DNA of 64,000 nucleotides from Dyella telluris (GTDB lineage Bacteria; Pseudomonadota; Gammaproteobacteria; Xanthomonadales; Rhodanobacteraceae): NCBI RefSeq assembly GCF_014297575.1, contig NZ_CP060412.1:124001-188000 (forward strand), given 5' to 3'. A program made the position numbers and the translations under genes. How positions within the stretch are numbered: the stretch's first letter is position 1; each line of letters opens with the position of its first letter. The notes under the pieces are model-generated. The model had not been told where the DNA came from. It worked only from the letters and a program-made list of their open reading frames with translations, and ran no database searches. Below, piece after piece: positions 39,020-47,337 of this stretch.

Positions 39020-41128
39020 TCAGGTAACAACGATTTTCTTGAGCAGTGCCAGGATGCGCTCCGGGATCTCCTCGACGCGACCGATGACCTCGGCGTTCTT
39101 GTAGAACTCCTTGACGGAGTGATCCATCAAGCCAAGGCCGTAGATCTCCAGTCCAGCACGCTCCATCTCCTTGATGACCTTCTTCAGGTGGGAGCCGAGA
39201 CCGTGCGCGCAGTAAGCAGCGGGTGCGCCATCGGACATGACGATCATCACCTTTCGTGCTTCCTTCTGGGCAACCAGGCGAGTCGCTGCCTGTTCGATAG
39301 ATTCACCATCGACGTTGTTGCGGAGGATGCCGTAAAGCTCGGGCATGTATGCCAGCGCTTTCTTCTGGGAGTCGTTGAAGCGCTCCTTGAACTCCTTCAG
39401 GACGTAGAGTGCGAGCGGTTCCACGCGACCGTATTTGAAGCCACCTGTGCCGCCTTCCCAGATCGCCTTGTAGACCTCGCCTGCTCGTTTGAAGCCCAGC
39501 GAGTCCGCAATGCGGTCGTCGAGCGTGGAGAACGCCACGATTTCACAAGCCACGCCGATGCGTTGCAGCAGGGTCGCGAAGATATAGGCAGCGACGCACG
39601 CAGCTTCGATCTTGCCACCGGACATTGAGCCCGAAGCGTCGATGACCAGCTGCACTGCGACCGACTTGGTAGTGGTCTCTAGCTTCGTGCGGAACACGCG
39701 GTCGTCGCCAGAGATCAGCTTGTGCAGTCCAGCTCGATGGAGCTTGCCCTTCTTCTGGGCAGGCAACCAACGGGCAGCACTGCGGGCGCGGAACACACGC
39801 TCGACCTCGGACTGAAGACCCGGCGACATGCTTTCCGCCTGGCGGGGAATCTTGCTTCCGGAGAGGGTCTTCCCGTCCCACTGGTTCGGGTAGGGCAGCC
39901 TGCCGACGTAATCCCCGTCTCGACTGTAGGGCAGATACTTGCTGGGCGACTTCGAAAGGTGCGCAGCCAGGTCAGACGAGATTGCCTCGGACATGGTGTC
40001 ATCCATGTCCTTCACATCATCGGTGTCGAACGCTGCGACGGCGGACTCTTCACGCGAATGTCCACCAAGACCGCCCGTGCCTTCGTTCGGCTCGTCGTCC
40101 TCTTCCTCTTCTTCGTCCTCGTCGTCGTAGTCGTCAGCACCCGTGCCGCCGTCTCCGTCACCCTCGCCGTCACCGCCCTCGCCTTCCCTGGAGTCCTCAC
40201 CCTCTTCGGACTCGTCCTTCTTTTCCTCGGACTCTTCCTCGTCACCACCCTCACCCTCTTCGGACTCTTCGGGCTTCTCTTCGGGCTTGGGCTTTTCCTT
40301 CTTCTCGGGCTTGGACTTCTCGCCCTCTTCCTCTTCGGATTTCTTTGCGGGCTTGCCGGACTTGGTGCCGGAGCTGGACGACTTACCACCGCCCTTGCCC
40401 GACGCAGACTTTTTCTTCCCACCGCCACCGGAGTCACCCGGCTCGCCTTCACCCTCGGACTCTTCGGACTCTTCGTGCATGGCATCGAAGATCGCCTGGG
40501 CGACGCTGACAGCGGTCGTGGTGGAGTTGACGGACTTGATCTCCTTCTCCATCGACTGCAGCACGGTTCCGACCTTCCCCATCAACGGCCACTTGCCGTC
40601 CATGAAGTTCGCGAACTCGGTGTAGCCATAGAGCGCACGGATCGCAGCTGCAATGAGGATGCCGGCGAACTTGTACTGATCGGCACCTGCTGCGACTGCC
40701 TTCTCGTAGGTGGGAGCGATCATGCGGCTGATCGCGAAGATGCGCGTGTCGCCCAGGTTGCGGCCCGACCCGTAGAACTTGTCGGCCATGCGCTTCTCGA
40801 TCATGCAGTCTTCGAGAATGTTCCAATAGGCGTGCTTCTCTTCGCTCTTGCCCTTCTTGTGCAGCTCCTTGATGACGTAAGCCATGTCGGTGAAGAGCAG
40901 ATGCGCGACCTCGTGATCCAAGAAGCCCTGGATCGCAATCATCAGATCGCGGGGTGCATCATCGGGAAGCGACGGCAGGGTCACGCACTGCGGCTGACCG
41001 TCTTTGTTGTACGCGACGTGGGCCTTCAGACCCTCCTGGCGGACTTCGATGTTCGAATCCGTCAGGGCGCGAGTGACTCGCCCAATCGTCTCGCGCAGAT
41101 ACTGCACATCCTGCAAACCAGTGGCCAT
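39020..41128 (-). CDS. CobT-like VWA-domain protein
   Basis: 702 aa. N-terminal half has an HExxH zinc-peptidase-like motif (DHEVAHLLF, His72-His76). A very acidic, low-complexity linker (Glu/Gly/Ser/Lys-rich) runs from about residue 215 to 360. The C-terminal von Willebrand A domain has a MIDAS site DASGSMSGG near residue 500, then MSDGAPAAY. This is the CobT layout. Acts with the CobS-like ATPase encoded immediately downstream; a metal-ion-dependent adaptor role is known for the family. Confidence 0.87.
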   Translation of the reverse strand: MATGLQDVQYLRETIGRVTRALTDSNIEVRQEGLKAHVAYNKDGQPQCVTLPSLPDDAPRDLMIAIQGFLDHEVAHLLFTDMAYVIKELHKKGKSEEKHAYWNILEDCMIEKRMADKFYGSGRNLGDTRIFAISRMIAPTYEKAVAAGADQYKFAGILIAAAIRALYGYTEFANFMDGKWPLMGKVGTVLQSMEKEIKSVNSTTTAVSVAQAIFDAMHEESEESEGEGEPGDSGGGGKKKSASGKGGGKSSSSGTKSGKPAKKSEEEEGEKSKPEKKEKPKPEEKPEESEEGEGGDEEESEEKKDESEEGEDSREGEGGDGEGDGDGGTGADDYDDEDEEEEEDDEPNEGTGGLGGHSREESAVAAFDTDDVKDMDDTMSEAISSDLAAHLSKSPSKYLPYSRDGDYVGRLPYPNQWDGKTLSGSKIPRQAESMSPGLQSEVERVFRARSAARWLPAQKKGKLHRAGLHKLISGDDRVFRTKLETTTKSVAVQLVIDASGSMSGGKIEAACVAAYIFATLLQRIGVACEIVAFSTLDDRIADSLGFKRAGEVYKAIWEGGTGGFKYGRVEPLALYVLKEFKERFNDSQKKALAYMPELYGILRNNVDGESIEQAATRLVAQKEARKVMIVMSDGAPAAYCAHGLGSHLKKVIKEMERAGLEIYGLGLMDHSVKEFYKNAEVIGRVEEIPERILALLKKIVVT

Positions 41129-41169
41129 TCTCTCTTCTCTCCGTTATGCGTCGCGCTCGCATTGAATAT

Positions 41170-41185
41170 GTATGCGCGTACATAC
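41170..41185 (-). promoter_or_regulatory. Dyad operator/promoter site 15
   Basis: GTATGCGCGTACATAC, both halves perfect. TATACT ends one base before it on the minus strand. 41 bases above the CobT-like gene. Confidence 0.7.
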
Positions 41186-41203
41186 GAGTATAACGAGAGA
41201 CAA

Positions 41204-41225
41204 GCAGGGGCATCTAGTCCCCTGC
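41204..41225 (-). terminator. Hairpin after the 102-aa gene
   Basis: Stem GCAGGGG/CCCCTGC followed on the minus strand by TTGTCTCTC, 24 bases after the stop at 41249. Weak U-tract. Confidence 0.5.
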
Positions 41226-41248
41226 TCACATTGCCTACCGATTGCCTG

Positions 41249-41557
41249 TTACAGGACTTTCGTAGCGAGAGGGATCAGCAACGAGAACGCAGCGGTCAGC
41301 GCGTGCGCTCCCAGCAAGCGGACGTGAGGCGTCAACGCATGGGTTGCAAAGAGAACTACTGCCGAGGTGCTCTGGACGATATACATCAGTCCGACCTTCG
41401 GGTGCTTCGCGACGGTGAGCATCAGCCCATCCATGTCGCGGCTTTGAATCTGGGTGCTTTCGGAGAGAACTTCCTCCAGGGCGTCCGTAGACAATTCCCA
41501 CGGCTGCATCTGCTGGTTGGGCAAAGCGTCCATCGTGTCCCACTTCAACTGCTTCAT
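41249..41557 (-). CDS. Small membrane protein
   Basis: 102 aa. Soluble N-terminal half with acidic helix, then hydrophobic spans (GLMYIVQSTSAVVLFA and ALTAAFSLLIPLA). Unknown. It sits in the control region and has GAAGGAAG upstream of its ATG but no dyad copy. Confidence 0.6.
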   Translation of the reverse strand: MKQLKWDTMDALPNQQMQPWELSTDALEEVLSESTQIQSRDMDGLMLTVAKHPKVGLMYIVQSTSAVVLFATHALTPHVRLLGAHALTAAFSLLIPLATKVL

Positions 41558-41712
41558 ATTTTTCTTCCTTCAGGGGTCAACCAAGTTTCTTGTTATGCGT
41601 TGCGTAAGAAATTGTAGGAAGCTTGTCGTAAGGAAGGTATTGGCATTTCATGCAGTAGGAAAAGGACTACAAGCTCCCATACGGTGACGTAGTTGGTCAC
41701 TTTTCAGCCGAG
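41558..41712. other. Non-coding interval
   Basis: No gene. A CCTACAAT hexamer near 41625 on the minus strand could be the -10 of the 102-aa gene. No copy of the shared dyad is present. Confidence 0.3.
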
Positions 41713-42435
41713 TCACATGGTCGCGAGTTCGATCAACCCAAGAGCGACGGACACGGCACATAGGGCGGCTTTGTTTCGCACCCCTAATCGGTCACTGGCC
41801 ATGTTGAGGTGCGCATTGACGGTGCGCATGGAAATCCCAAGGCGTTCAGCAACTTCCTCGGCAGTGAGTCCTTGGGCGGATAACTCAACGACCGCAACCT
41901 GCTGAGGCGTCAAAATTTCGACGCTCGATTTCACTCCGTCATCCTCTCGACTGAGGGCGTAGTGCATGTGCCCAAAAAAGGCATACATGTCGTTCTCCCT
42001 CTGCATCGCGTGCCAGAGAGGAATGTCAGCTTTCGTGGCAAGACACATGATCATCCAGTTCCGAGCGGTGTGTCGGTCCTGGAGGATGACGCCGGAATGG
42101 ATCCCGTTCTGTCTCCACAGATTTATCGCGCACGGTTCTTCGGTGAGGACTTGCAGCGCTGTGTTGTAGACAGCCTGCCCGTCATCACGCCATGCGGTTA
42201 CAGGAGCAGTGCTCCAGAGAATGTCGTAAGCATCTTTGCCTCGATTCTCTTTCCATATCTGGATGCGCTGTTCCCAGGCACCCGTAGGCATGTTGTCGAA
42301 CGTATAGATATGACCGGAAGCGCGGCGGCCTATCACCGCCAGAAACTCATAACCGAGGTTCGTTGCGATCCGATAAGCGTGTTCCCTAAGCCGATTTCCA
42401 TCCTCGGAAGCCAGTCCGGAGATGTCCCTAGGCAT
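41713..42435 (-). CDS. LuxR-type transcription factor with autoinducer-binding-like domain
   Basis: 240 aa. Residues about 175-240 are a LuxR-family helix-turn-helix (LTPQQVAVVELSAQGLTAEEVAERLGISMRTVNAHL). The N-terminal 165 residues resemble the acyl-homoserine lactone-binding domain: NMPTGAWEQR with the conserved Trp and APVTAW with the second Trp, but the usual Tyr and Asp-Pro are altered (IQIW, DAYDIL). No luxI-like gene is nearby, so it is a solo receptor, perhaps sensing a host or foreign signal. Good ribosome site (ACGGAGGG). No dyad in its promoter, so its control seems separate. Confidence 0.85.
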   Translation of the reverse strand: MPRDISGLASEDGNRLREHAYRIATNLGYEFLAVIGRRASGHIYTFDNMPTGAWEQRIQIWKENRGKDAYDILWSTAPVTAWRDDGQAVYNTALQVLTEEPCAINLWRQNGIHSGVILQDRHTARNWMIMCLATKADIPLWHAMQRENDMYAFFGHMHYALSREDDGVKSSVEILTPQQVAVVELSAQGLTAEEVAERLGISMRTVNAHLNMASDRLGVRNKAALCAVSVALGLIELATM

Positions 42436-42608
42436 GGGGCAGCCCTCCGTAAGAACCGGAAATTGTGAGGCTTTTCTCTTGTATAAGTCTTTTGGGACGG
42501 GGCGAAAAGTCTTGCGATTTACTCGTTGTTAAGCGAACTAACTATTGGTAACGTAGTCCCCGCATATAATCAGTACGTACATACATCGTCACACGGAGAG
42601 AAGATTTC
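42436..42608. promoter_or_regulatory. Divergent control region
   Basis: Between the LuxR-type gene (minus) and the XRE-like gene (plus). The plus-strand promoter has TATAAT at 42565-42570. The minus side has a TTATAC near 42480. No further repeats seen. Confidence 0.55.
42573..42588 (+). promoter_or_regulatory. Dyad operator/promoter site 16 (degenerate)
   Basis: GTACG-TACATA-CATCG, three mismatches. TATAAT ends two bases before it on the plus strand; 20 bases above the XRE-like start. Position fits autoregulation. Confidence 0.5.
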
Positions 42609-43019
42609 ATGCCTGCGAACCCGGTATCCAACTACCTGAAAGCGAAGATCGAAGCGACCGGCAAGACGCTCAAGGAGTTGGGAGCGGAAGCCGGCTTCAA
42701 GCAAGCGAACGCTTTCGTCCTCCTCAAGAGCGGCGACATGCGTCTGCCGATGGACCGCATCCCTGGCGTTGCGAAGGCCATCGAGGCTGACGAGAAGGAA
42801 CTCTTCGAACTCGCCCTGAAGCACTACGAGCCCACCGTCTACAAGATGATGCAGAAGCACTACGCAGCCGGCGCAGTCGATCCTGAAGAGGTGAAGCTCC
42901 TGGCTGAGATAAAGCGCGCCATCGGCGGCAAGAGCATCAAGCACGATGCCAAGACGCGCTCTCTCATCCAGGAGGTTGTGAAGAACGTCTACGTCGGCGC
43001 AGCGCTCAAGAAGGCTTAA
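42609..43019 (+). CDS. XRE-like DNA-binding protein, candidate repressor
   Basis: 136 aa, the only plus-strand gene of the element. The N-terminal 65 residues fit a helix-turn-helix of the XRE/Cro type (LKAKIEATGKTLKELGAEAGFKQANAFVLLKSGDMRLPMDRIPGVAKAIEAD). The helical C-terminal part may dimerise. Divergent from the rest of the element, next to an Xis-like gene, and with a degenerate dyad over its own start point. These features suit a lysogeny or master regulator; DNA binding to the dyad is inference. Starts after GGAGAGAAG. Confidence 0.75.
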   Translation: MPANPVSNYLKAKIEATGKTLKELGAEAGFKQANAFVLLKSGDMRLPMDRIPGVAKAIEADEKELFELALKHYEPTVYKMMQKHYAAGAVDPEEVKLLAEIKRAIGGKSIKHDAKTRSLIQEVVKNVYVGAALKKA

Positions 43020-43258
43020 TTGATCGTCTTCTGGCGATGCTTGCGAAACCAATCTAGCGTCGCTCCCAACTCGTAACGAACGATTCGGCCCGTCTGGATA
43101 AAAGGCGGGCCTTTTCTTTGCCAGCGGTTGTTGATGAACCACTTCTCGCTCAGTCCGAGCAGTGCGGCAATCTCTTCGGTCGTCAAAGGCATGTCAGGCG
43201 CAGTCCTGGCCATGCGCTCCACACGCTCGTCCAGCGTGAGCGTTCTCAGTGCTCCCAT
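43016..43258 (-). CDS. AlpA/excisionase-like helix-turn-helix protein
   Basis: 80 aa starting MGALRTLTLDER. MPLTTEEIAALLGLSEKWFINNRWQRKGPPFIQTGRIVRYELGATLDWFRKH is the order typical of MerR-like AlpA/Xis regulators (winged helix with the R-Y-x-L-G wing). Such proteins bend DNA for excision or activate integrase genes. The convergent overlap with the XRE-like gene at their stops is four bases. Start chosen for GAGAGAGAAG upstream; the longer reading lacks a site. Confidence 0.8.
   Translation of the reverse strand: MGALRTLTLDERVERMARTAPDMPLTTEEIAALLGLSEKWFINNRWQRKGPPFIQTGRIVRYELGATLDWFRKHRQKTIN
43087..43119 (+). terminator. Rho-independent terminator of the XRE-like gene
   Basis: GGCCCG/CGGGCC stem followed by TTTTCTTT on the plus strand, 68 bases after the XRE-like stop. 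It lies inside the coding region of the convergent AlpA-like gene. Confidence 0.7.
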
Positions 43259-43297
43259 CTCTTCTCTCTCTCGTTTTATGTGTAGGGCCATACGTAT

Positions 43298-43313
43298 GTA
43301 TGTGCCTACATAT
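43298..43313 (-). promoter_or_regulatory. Dyad operator/promoter site 17
   Basis: GTATG-TGCCTA-CATAT, one mismatch. TAGACT directly precedes it on the minus strand. 39 bases above the AlpA-like gene. Confidence 0.65.
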
Positions 43314-43447
43314 AGTCTATGGAAAAGATTTCCCGCTGGCAACACCAACGGGATGATCGGCAACTGCGGTGTCGAGCGGACACAAACACAGAGAGAAGAG
43401 AAGAAAGAGACGCCGACCTGAAGTGCAACAACCGCTGTGCCCGATCA

Positions 43448-43561
43448 CTGTAGCCCGAGGGCTGTTCTGTAGCCTGGGCTACAGTCGGGCTACAGTTTTG
43501 TAGCCCGGCTACAGTGCTCTTCCCTCTCGATCCCAACCGGACTGTAGCCCGGCTGTAGCCC
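43448..43561. repeat. Array of eight CTGTAGCCC-type repeats
   Basis: Copies of CTGTAGCCC or its complement at about 43448, 43467, 43476, 43487, 43499, 43506, 43542 and 43553, with or without one mismatch, in both orientations. It lies between the Xis-like gene and the tRNA-Lys terminator, where integrase arm sites or Xis sites would be expected. Not a CRISPR: units are 9-10 bases and spacing is irregular. Confidence 0.75.
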
Positions 43562-43583
43562 GAGGCAAGGTGAAGGGCAATTG

Positions 43584-43620
43584 TTAAAGAAAAAGGGGTT
43601 ACGATTGCTCGTAACCCCTT
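43584..43620 (-). terminator. Rho-independent terminator after tRNA-Lys
   Basis: Perfect 12-bp stem AAGGGGTTACGA with loop of four, followed on the minus strand by TTTTTCTTT, nine bases after the tRNA 3' end. Confidence 0.9.
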
Positions 43621-43628
43621 GTTCCAAT

Positions 43629-43704
<76 letters not shown>

Positions 43705-43731
43705 GTAAACTGATTGTTCTTGCTTCTCAAC

Positions 43732-43809
43732 TGGGGTGGAAGATGGGACTCGAACCCACGACCCTCGGAATCACAATCCGATGCTCTAACCAGCTGAGCT
43801 ACATCCACC
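43732..43809 (-). tRNA. tRNA-His (anticodon GTG)
   Basis: Anticodon loop TTGTGAT, extra G at position -1, CCA encoded. One T-T mismatch in the acceptor stem. Confidence 0.95.
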
Positions 43810-43822
43810 GCAAAACTTGAAC

Positions 43823-43899
43823 TGGCGCGCCCGACAGGAATCGAACCTGCAACCGTCGGCTTAGAAGGCCGATGCTCTATCCGGTTGAGCTACAGGCGC
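43823..43899 (-). tRNA. tRNA-Arg (anticodon TCT)
   Basis: Acceptor GCGCCTG pairing with CGGGCGC, anticodon loop CTTCTAA, CCA encoded. Reads AGA/AGG. Confidence 0.95.
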
Positions 43900-43926
43900 T
43901 TGTGCACATTGTGCATAGCATCTGCA

Positions 43927-44003
43927 TGGTCGGGGCAGAGGGATTCGAACCCCCGACATCCAGCTCCCAAAGCTGGCGCTCTACCAGGCTGAGCTATACC
44001 CCG
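43927..44003 (-). tRNA. tRNA-Pro (anticodon TGG)
   Basis: Starts CGGGGTA, anticodon loop TTTGGGA, CCA encoded. Confidence 0.95.
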
Positions 44004-44178
44004 ATTTCGAACCCTCAACCGCTTTCGCGGGCTGAAGCTTTGAAATGCTACGGGTGACGCCTAGCCTAGTCAATCCGTATCAAAGCACACCGGATTTCCA
44101 TTCGTACATCCGGTCCGATTGGCGATTCACTGCCTTGCGGTGCAAGCCGTGATGCGAACATCACACCTTGCTGTTAAA

Positions 44179-44255
44179 TGGCGCGCCCGGAGAGATTCGA
44201 ACTCCCGACCACCAAGTTCGTAGCCTGGTACTCTATCCAACTGAGCTACGGGCGC
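44179..44255 (-). tRNA. tRNA-Arg (anticodon ACG)
   Basis: Acceptor GCGCCCG/CGGGCGC, anticodon loop CTACGAA (A34 normally becomes inosine), CCA encoded. First tRNA of the cluster in transcription order. Confidence 0.95.
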
Positions 44256-44605
44256 GTTTTAACTTTTGCCTCTTCGCTTAACCACCGGAGTGGAAAGCGC
44301 CGAAGCCAGAAGCGGAATTATTCAGATTCGAGAGCAGTGCGTCAACCTTTTTTTTCAGTTTTTTTTCATTGCCGTGTGGAAACTTTCACGTTCGGCGATG
44401 AATGCACTTCACTCGAGCCGCTAAGTTTAGCCATCTGTTTCACATTCGGCTAGACCTTTCGGTGATTTTTTTTCACAGATGTGAAGACGAGTGCCGCGAT
44501 GCGCATGAGAACGCCATCCGGCAACCATGGTTCGATGATCACCGATCGTCGCTGTGCGCAGGATGAAGCCGTGCCCATGACTGGCAGCTTCCCTGCCCTG
44601 CAAAG
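44256..44605. other. Non-coding interval between tRNA cluster and ftsH
   Basis: No gene seen. Must hold the promoter of the tRNA cluster on the minus strand; two T-rich runs (44348-44367 and 44466-44473) are present. Nothing else recognisable. Confidence 0.5.
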
Positions 44606-44632
44606 AAAAAGGCGGCACATGGCCGCCTTTTT
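44606..44632 (-). terminator. Rho-independent terminator of ftsH
   Basis: AAAAAGGCGGC-ACATG-GCCGCCTTTTT, symmetric and able to work in both directions; 25 bases after the ftsH stop. Confidence 0.9.
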
Positions 44633-44656
44633 CCTGTTCGTGGTGCGTGTCGACGA

Positions 44657-46606
44657 TCAGCGATCGGCAATGCGACTCTGGATAGCCGGATCACCCACCT
44701 TGGCGCCGCTGTCGCCACGCGGCGGCGGAGGCGGCGGCGTGGAGCCGGTGCCGGAGTTCTTCGACCAATCCGCCGGCGGGCCCGGGATACGGCCAGCCAT
44801 GACGTCGTCGATCTGGTGCGCGTCGATGGTCTCGTACTGCAGCAGTGCGTCGGCCATCACGTGCAGCTTCTCGATGTTGTCGGTGAGCAGCTGCTTGGTG
44901 CGCGAATAGGCGCGATCCAGGATGGAGCGCACTTCCTCGTCGATCTTGCGCGCGGTTTCGTCGGAGACGTTCTTGTGCTGCGTCACGGCGCGGCCCAGGA
45001 ACACTTCGTCCTCTTCCTCGCCGTACGTCACCGGGCCGAGCTTGTCGGACAGGCCCCACTTGGTGGCCATGTTGCGGGCCATCTTCGTGGCACGCTCGAT
45101 GTCGTTGGACGCACCGGTGGTGACCTTGTCTTCGCCGAAGATCAGCGCTTCCGCCACGCGACCGCCATACAGCGAGCACAGCTGCGATTCGATCGCCACG
45201 CGGTTCATGCTGTACTTGTCGCCTTCCGGCAAGTACATCGTGACGCCCAGCGCGCGACCGCGCGGAATGATGGTGACCTTGTAGACCGGGTCGTGTTCCG
45301 GCACCAGACGGCCGACGATGGCGTGGCCGGCTTCGTGATACGCCGTCAGCTTCTTTTCGTCCTCGCTCATGGCCATCGAGCGACGCTCGGCGCCCATCAG
45401 GATCTTGTCGCGTGCCTTGTCCAGATGAATCATGCGCACGTCGCGGGCGTTCTCGCGGGCGGCGAACAGGGCAGCCTCGTTGACCAGGTTGGCCAGGTCC
45501 GCGCCGGAGAAGCCGGGCGTACCACGCGCAATGGTCATGGGGTCCACGTCGGGTGCGGTCGGCACGCGGCGCATGTGCACCTTGAGGATCTGCTCGCGGC
45601 CCTTCACGTCCGGCAGGCCCACCACCACCTGGCGGTCGAAGCGACCCGGACGCAGCAGCGCCGGATCCAGCACGTCAGGGCGGTTGGTGGCGGCGATGAC
45701 GATGACACCTTCGGTGCCTTCGAAACCGTCCATTTCCACCAGCAGCTGGTTCAGGGTCTGCTCGCGTTCGTCATGACCGCCGCCCAGGCCGGCGCCACGA
45801 TGGCGACCGACGGCGTCGATTTCGTCGATGAAGATGATGCACGGCGCGTGCTTCTTGGCCTGCTCGAACATGTCGCGCACGCGGCTGGCGCCGACGCCCA
45901 CGAACATCTCGACGAAGTCCGAACCGGAGATGGAGAAGAACGGTACCTTGGCTTCGCCGGCGATGGCCTTGGCGAGCAGGGTCTTGCCGGTACCCGGCGG
46001 GCCCACCATCAGCACGCCGCGGGGAATCTTGCCGCCGAGCTTCTGGAACTTGCCAGGGTCACGCAGGAACTCCACCAACTCGCCCACTTCTTCCTTGGCT
46101 TCGTCGCAACCGGCGACGTCGCTGAAGTTGACCTTGATCTGGTCCTCGCCCTGCAGCTTGGCGCGGGAGCGTCCGAAGCTCATGGCGCCGCGGCCACCCG
46201 CACCGGCCTGCATCTGGCGCATGAACCAGATGAACACGCCCACGATAAGGATGATGGGCAGCCAGTTGAGTAGCAGGCCCAGCAGTGAGAAGCCGTTGTT
46301 GGACGGCTCCTGGCGCACTTCCACGCCCTTGTCCTGCATCTGCTTGACCACCGAGTTGGTGGACCAGCCCAGGACTGGCGCGACGGTGCGGAACGAGCTG
46401 CCGTCCTTCAGCTTGCCGCTGATGGCGGCCGGCTGGTCGGCACTGATGGTGGCCGAGGCCACGTTGCCGTTGTCCACGCTCTGCACGAAGCTGCTGTAAG
46501 GCAGATCCGAAGCGGACGCGCCATGCGGATTGAAGCTCTGGAACACCGTCAGCAGTACGACTGCGATGATCAGCCAGAGCAGCAGGTTTTTCGCCATTTC
46601 ATTCAT
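44657..46606 (-). CDS. ftsH: ATP-dependent zinc metalloprotease FtsH
   Basis: 649 aa. Membrane-anchored AAA+ protease that degrades misfolded membrane proteins and regulators. Two N-terminal membrane spans flank a periplasmic domain; Walker A GPPGTGKT, Walker [13 protein letters not shown] region [20 protein letters not shown], and zinc site HEAGH. Pro-rich C-terminus (TPPPPPPRG). Its start overlaps the rlmE stop, as is usual in gammaproteobacteria. Confidence 0.98.
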   Translation of the reverse strand: MNEMAKNLLLWLIIAVVLLTVFQSFNPHGASASDLPYSSFVQSVDNGNVASATISADQPAAISGKLKDGSSFRTVAPVLGWSTNSVVKQMQDKGVEVRQEPSNNGFSLLGLLLNWLPIILIVGVFIWFMRQMQAGAGGRGAMSFGRSRAKLQGEDQIKVNFSDVAGCDEAKEEVGELVEFLRDPGKFQKLGGKIPRGVLMVGPPGTGKTLLAKAIAGEAKVPFFSISGSDFVEMFVGVGASRVRDMFEQAKKHAPCIIFIDEIDAVGRHRGAGLGGGHDEREQTLNQLLVEMDGFEGTEGVIVIAATNRPDVLDPALLRPGRFDRQVVVGLPDVKGREQILKVHMRRVPTAPDVDPMTIARGTPGFSGADLANLVNEAALFAARENARDVRMIHLDKARDKILMGAERRSMAMSEDEKKLTAYHEAGHAIVGRLVPEHDPVYKVTIIPRGRALGVTMYLPEGDKYSMNRVAIESQLCSLYGGRVAEALIFGEDKVTTGASNDIERATKMARNMATKWGLSDKLGPVTYGEEEDEVFLGRAVTQHKNVSDETARKIDEEVRSILDRAYSRTKQLLTDNIEKLHVMADALLQYETIDAHQIDDVMAGRIPGPPADWSKNSGTGSTPPPPPPRGDSGAKVGDPAIQSRIADR

Positions 46607-47253
46607 GCACGGTTCTCGCCCGATTGCCCGCCATGGACCTTTCGCCCTGTGGCTAATGCATACACCTCCCGCGAACGCGCGCGGGAGGCCTTAGGTTTAC
46701 GCATCGTTACGCGGGTGAAGTCTGCGCGCAAGTTGCGTACGTAATCGTCAAAGCCGGTCCCCTGGAACAACTTGATCAGGAATGACCCGCCCGGCTTCAG
46801 CCACTGCCGGCTGAAATCCAGGGCCAGGTCGGCCAGATCCATTGCCCGGATCTGGTCCGCCAAGGCCACCCCACTCATATTGGGGGCCATATCAGACAGC
46901 ACAAGATCGACCTGCTGACCCTGAAGGCGGCTTTCCAGCTCCCGCAGCACGGACTCCTCGCGGAAGTCCCCCTGCAGGAAGTCCACCCCGCCTATGCCCT
47001 GCATGGGCAGGATATCCATGGCCACCACGTGGCCGGTATCGCCCAGGCGCTGGCGCACCAGCTGGGACCAGCCGCCCGGAGCGGCGCCCAGATCGACCAC
47101 GCGCATGCCGGGCTTGAGCAGCCGGTCCTTGTCGATCAGCTCTTCCAGCTTGAAGACCGCGCGCGAACGCAGGCCCTCGGCCTGGGCCTTCTTCACATAG
47201 ACATCATCGAAGTGTTCCCGCAGCCAGCGGGAACTGCTTTTGCTGCGAGACAT
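46603..47253 (-). CDS. rlmE: 23S rRNA (uridine-2'-O)-methyltransferase RlmE
   Basis: 216 aa. SAM-dependent methyltransferase of U2552 in the 23S A-loop. SAM site [13 protein letters not shown]; catalytic residues within [13 protein letters not shown] and [11 protein letters not shown] (K-D-K-E type). Divergent from yhbY, forming the common rlmE-ftsH operon. Confidence 0.96.
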   Translation of the reverse strand: MSRSKSSSRWLREHFDDVYVKKAQAEGLRSRAVFKLEELIDKDRLLKPGMRVVDLGAAPGGWSQLVRQRLGDTGHVVAMDILPMQGIGGVDFLQGDFREESVLRELESRLQGQQVDLVLSDMAPNMSGVALADQIRAMDLADLALDFSRQWLKPGGSFLIKLFQGTGFDDYVRNLRADFTRVTMRKPKASRARSREVYALATGRKVHGGQSGENRA

Positions 47254-47337
47254 GGGTCGGCAACTGCCACAGATACGGGGGAGATGGCCGCATGATACCC
47301 TTTGCGGTCCTATCGCAGTGAATCCGAGACTGAACGC

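Larger units (their letters stand above)
1..43628. mobile_element. Large prophage or phage-derived element, one end only
   Basis: About 70 densely packed genes, nearly all on the minus strand, with phage-type replication, recombination and nucleotide metabolism functions and many small unknown proteins. The region ends beside a tRNA-Lys gene, a common integration target, and carries an AlpA/Xis-like gene and a repeat array at that end. A shared promoter dyad recurs across it and is absent from the chromosomal genes to the right. No integrase, terminase, capsid, tail or lysis gene is visible, so the element extends beyond position 1. The exact boundary is inferred; no second att copy is in view. 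Confidence 0.85.

Noticed and set aside
37785..41128. True cobalamin cobaltochelatase (CobST)
   Set aside because: No CobN or other cobalamin gene nearby, and the phage setting and zinc-finger N-terminus fit the phage CobS/CobT-like pair.
2906..43313. Classical lux boxes for the LuxR-type protein
   Set aside because: The dyad (GTATG-N6-CATAC) lacks the CTG-N10-CAG form of known lux-type boxes, and the LuxR-type gene has no copy itself; a link remains possible but is not the first choice.
43448..43561. CRISPR array
   Set aside because: Repeat units are only 9-10 bases, alternate in direction and have irregular gaps; no cas genes.
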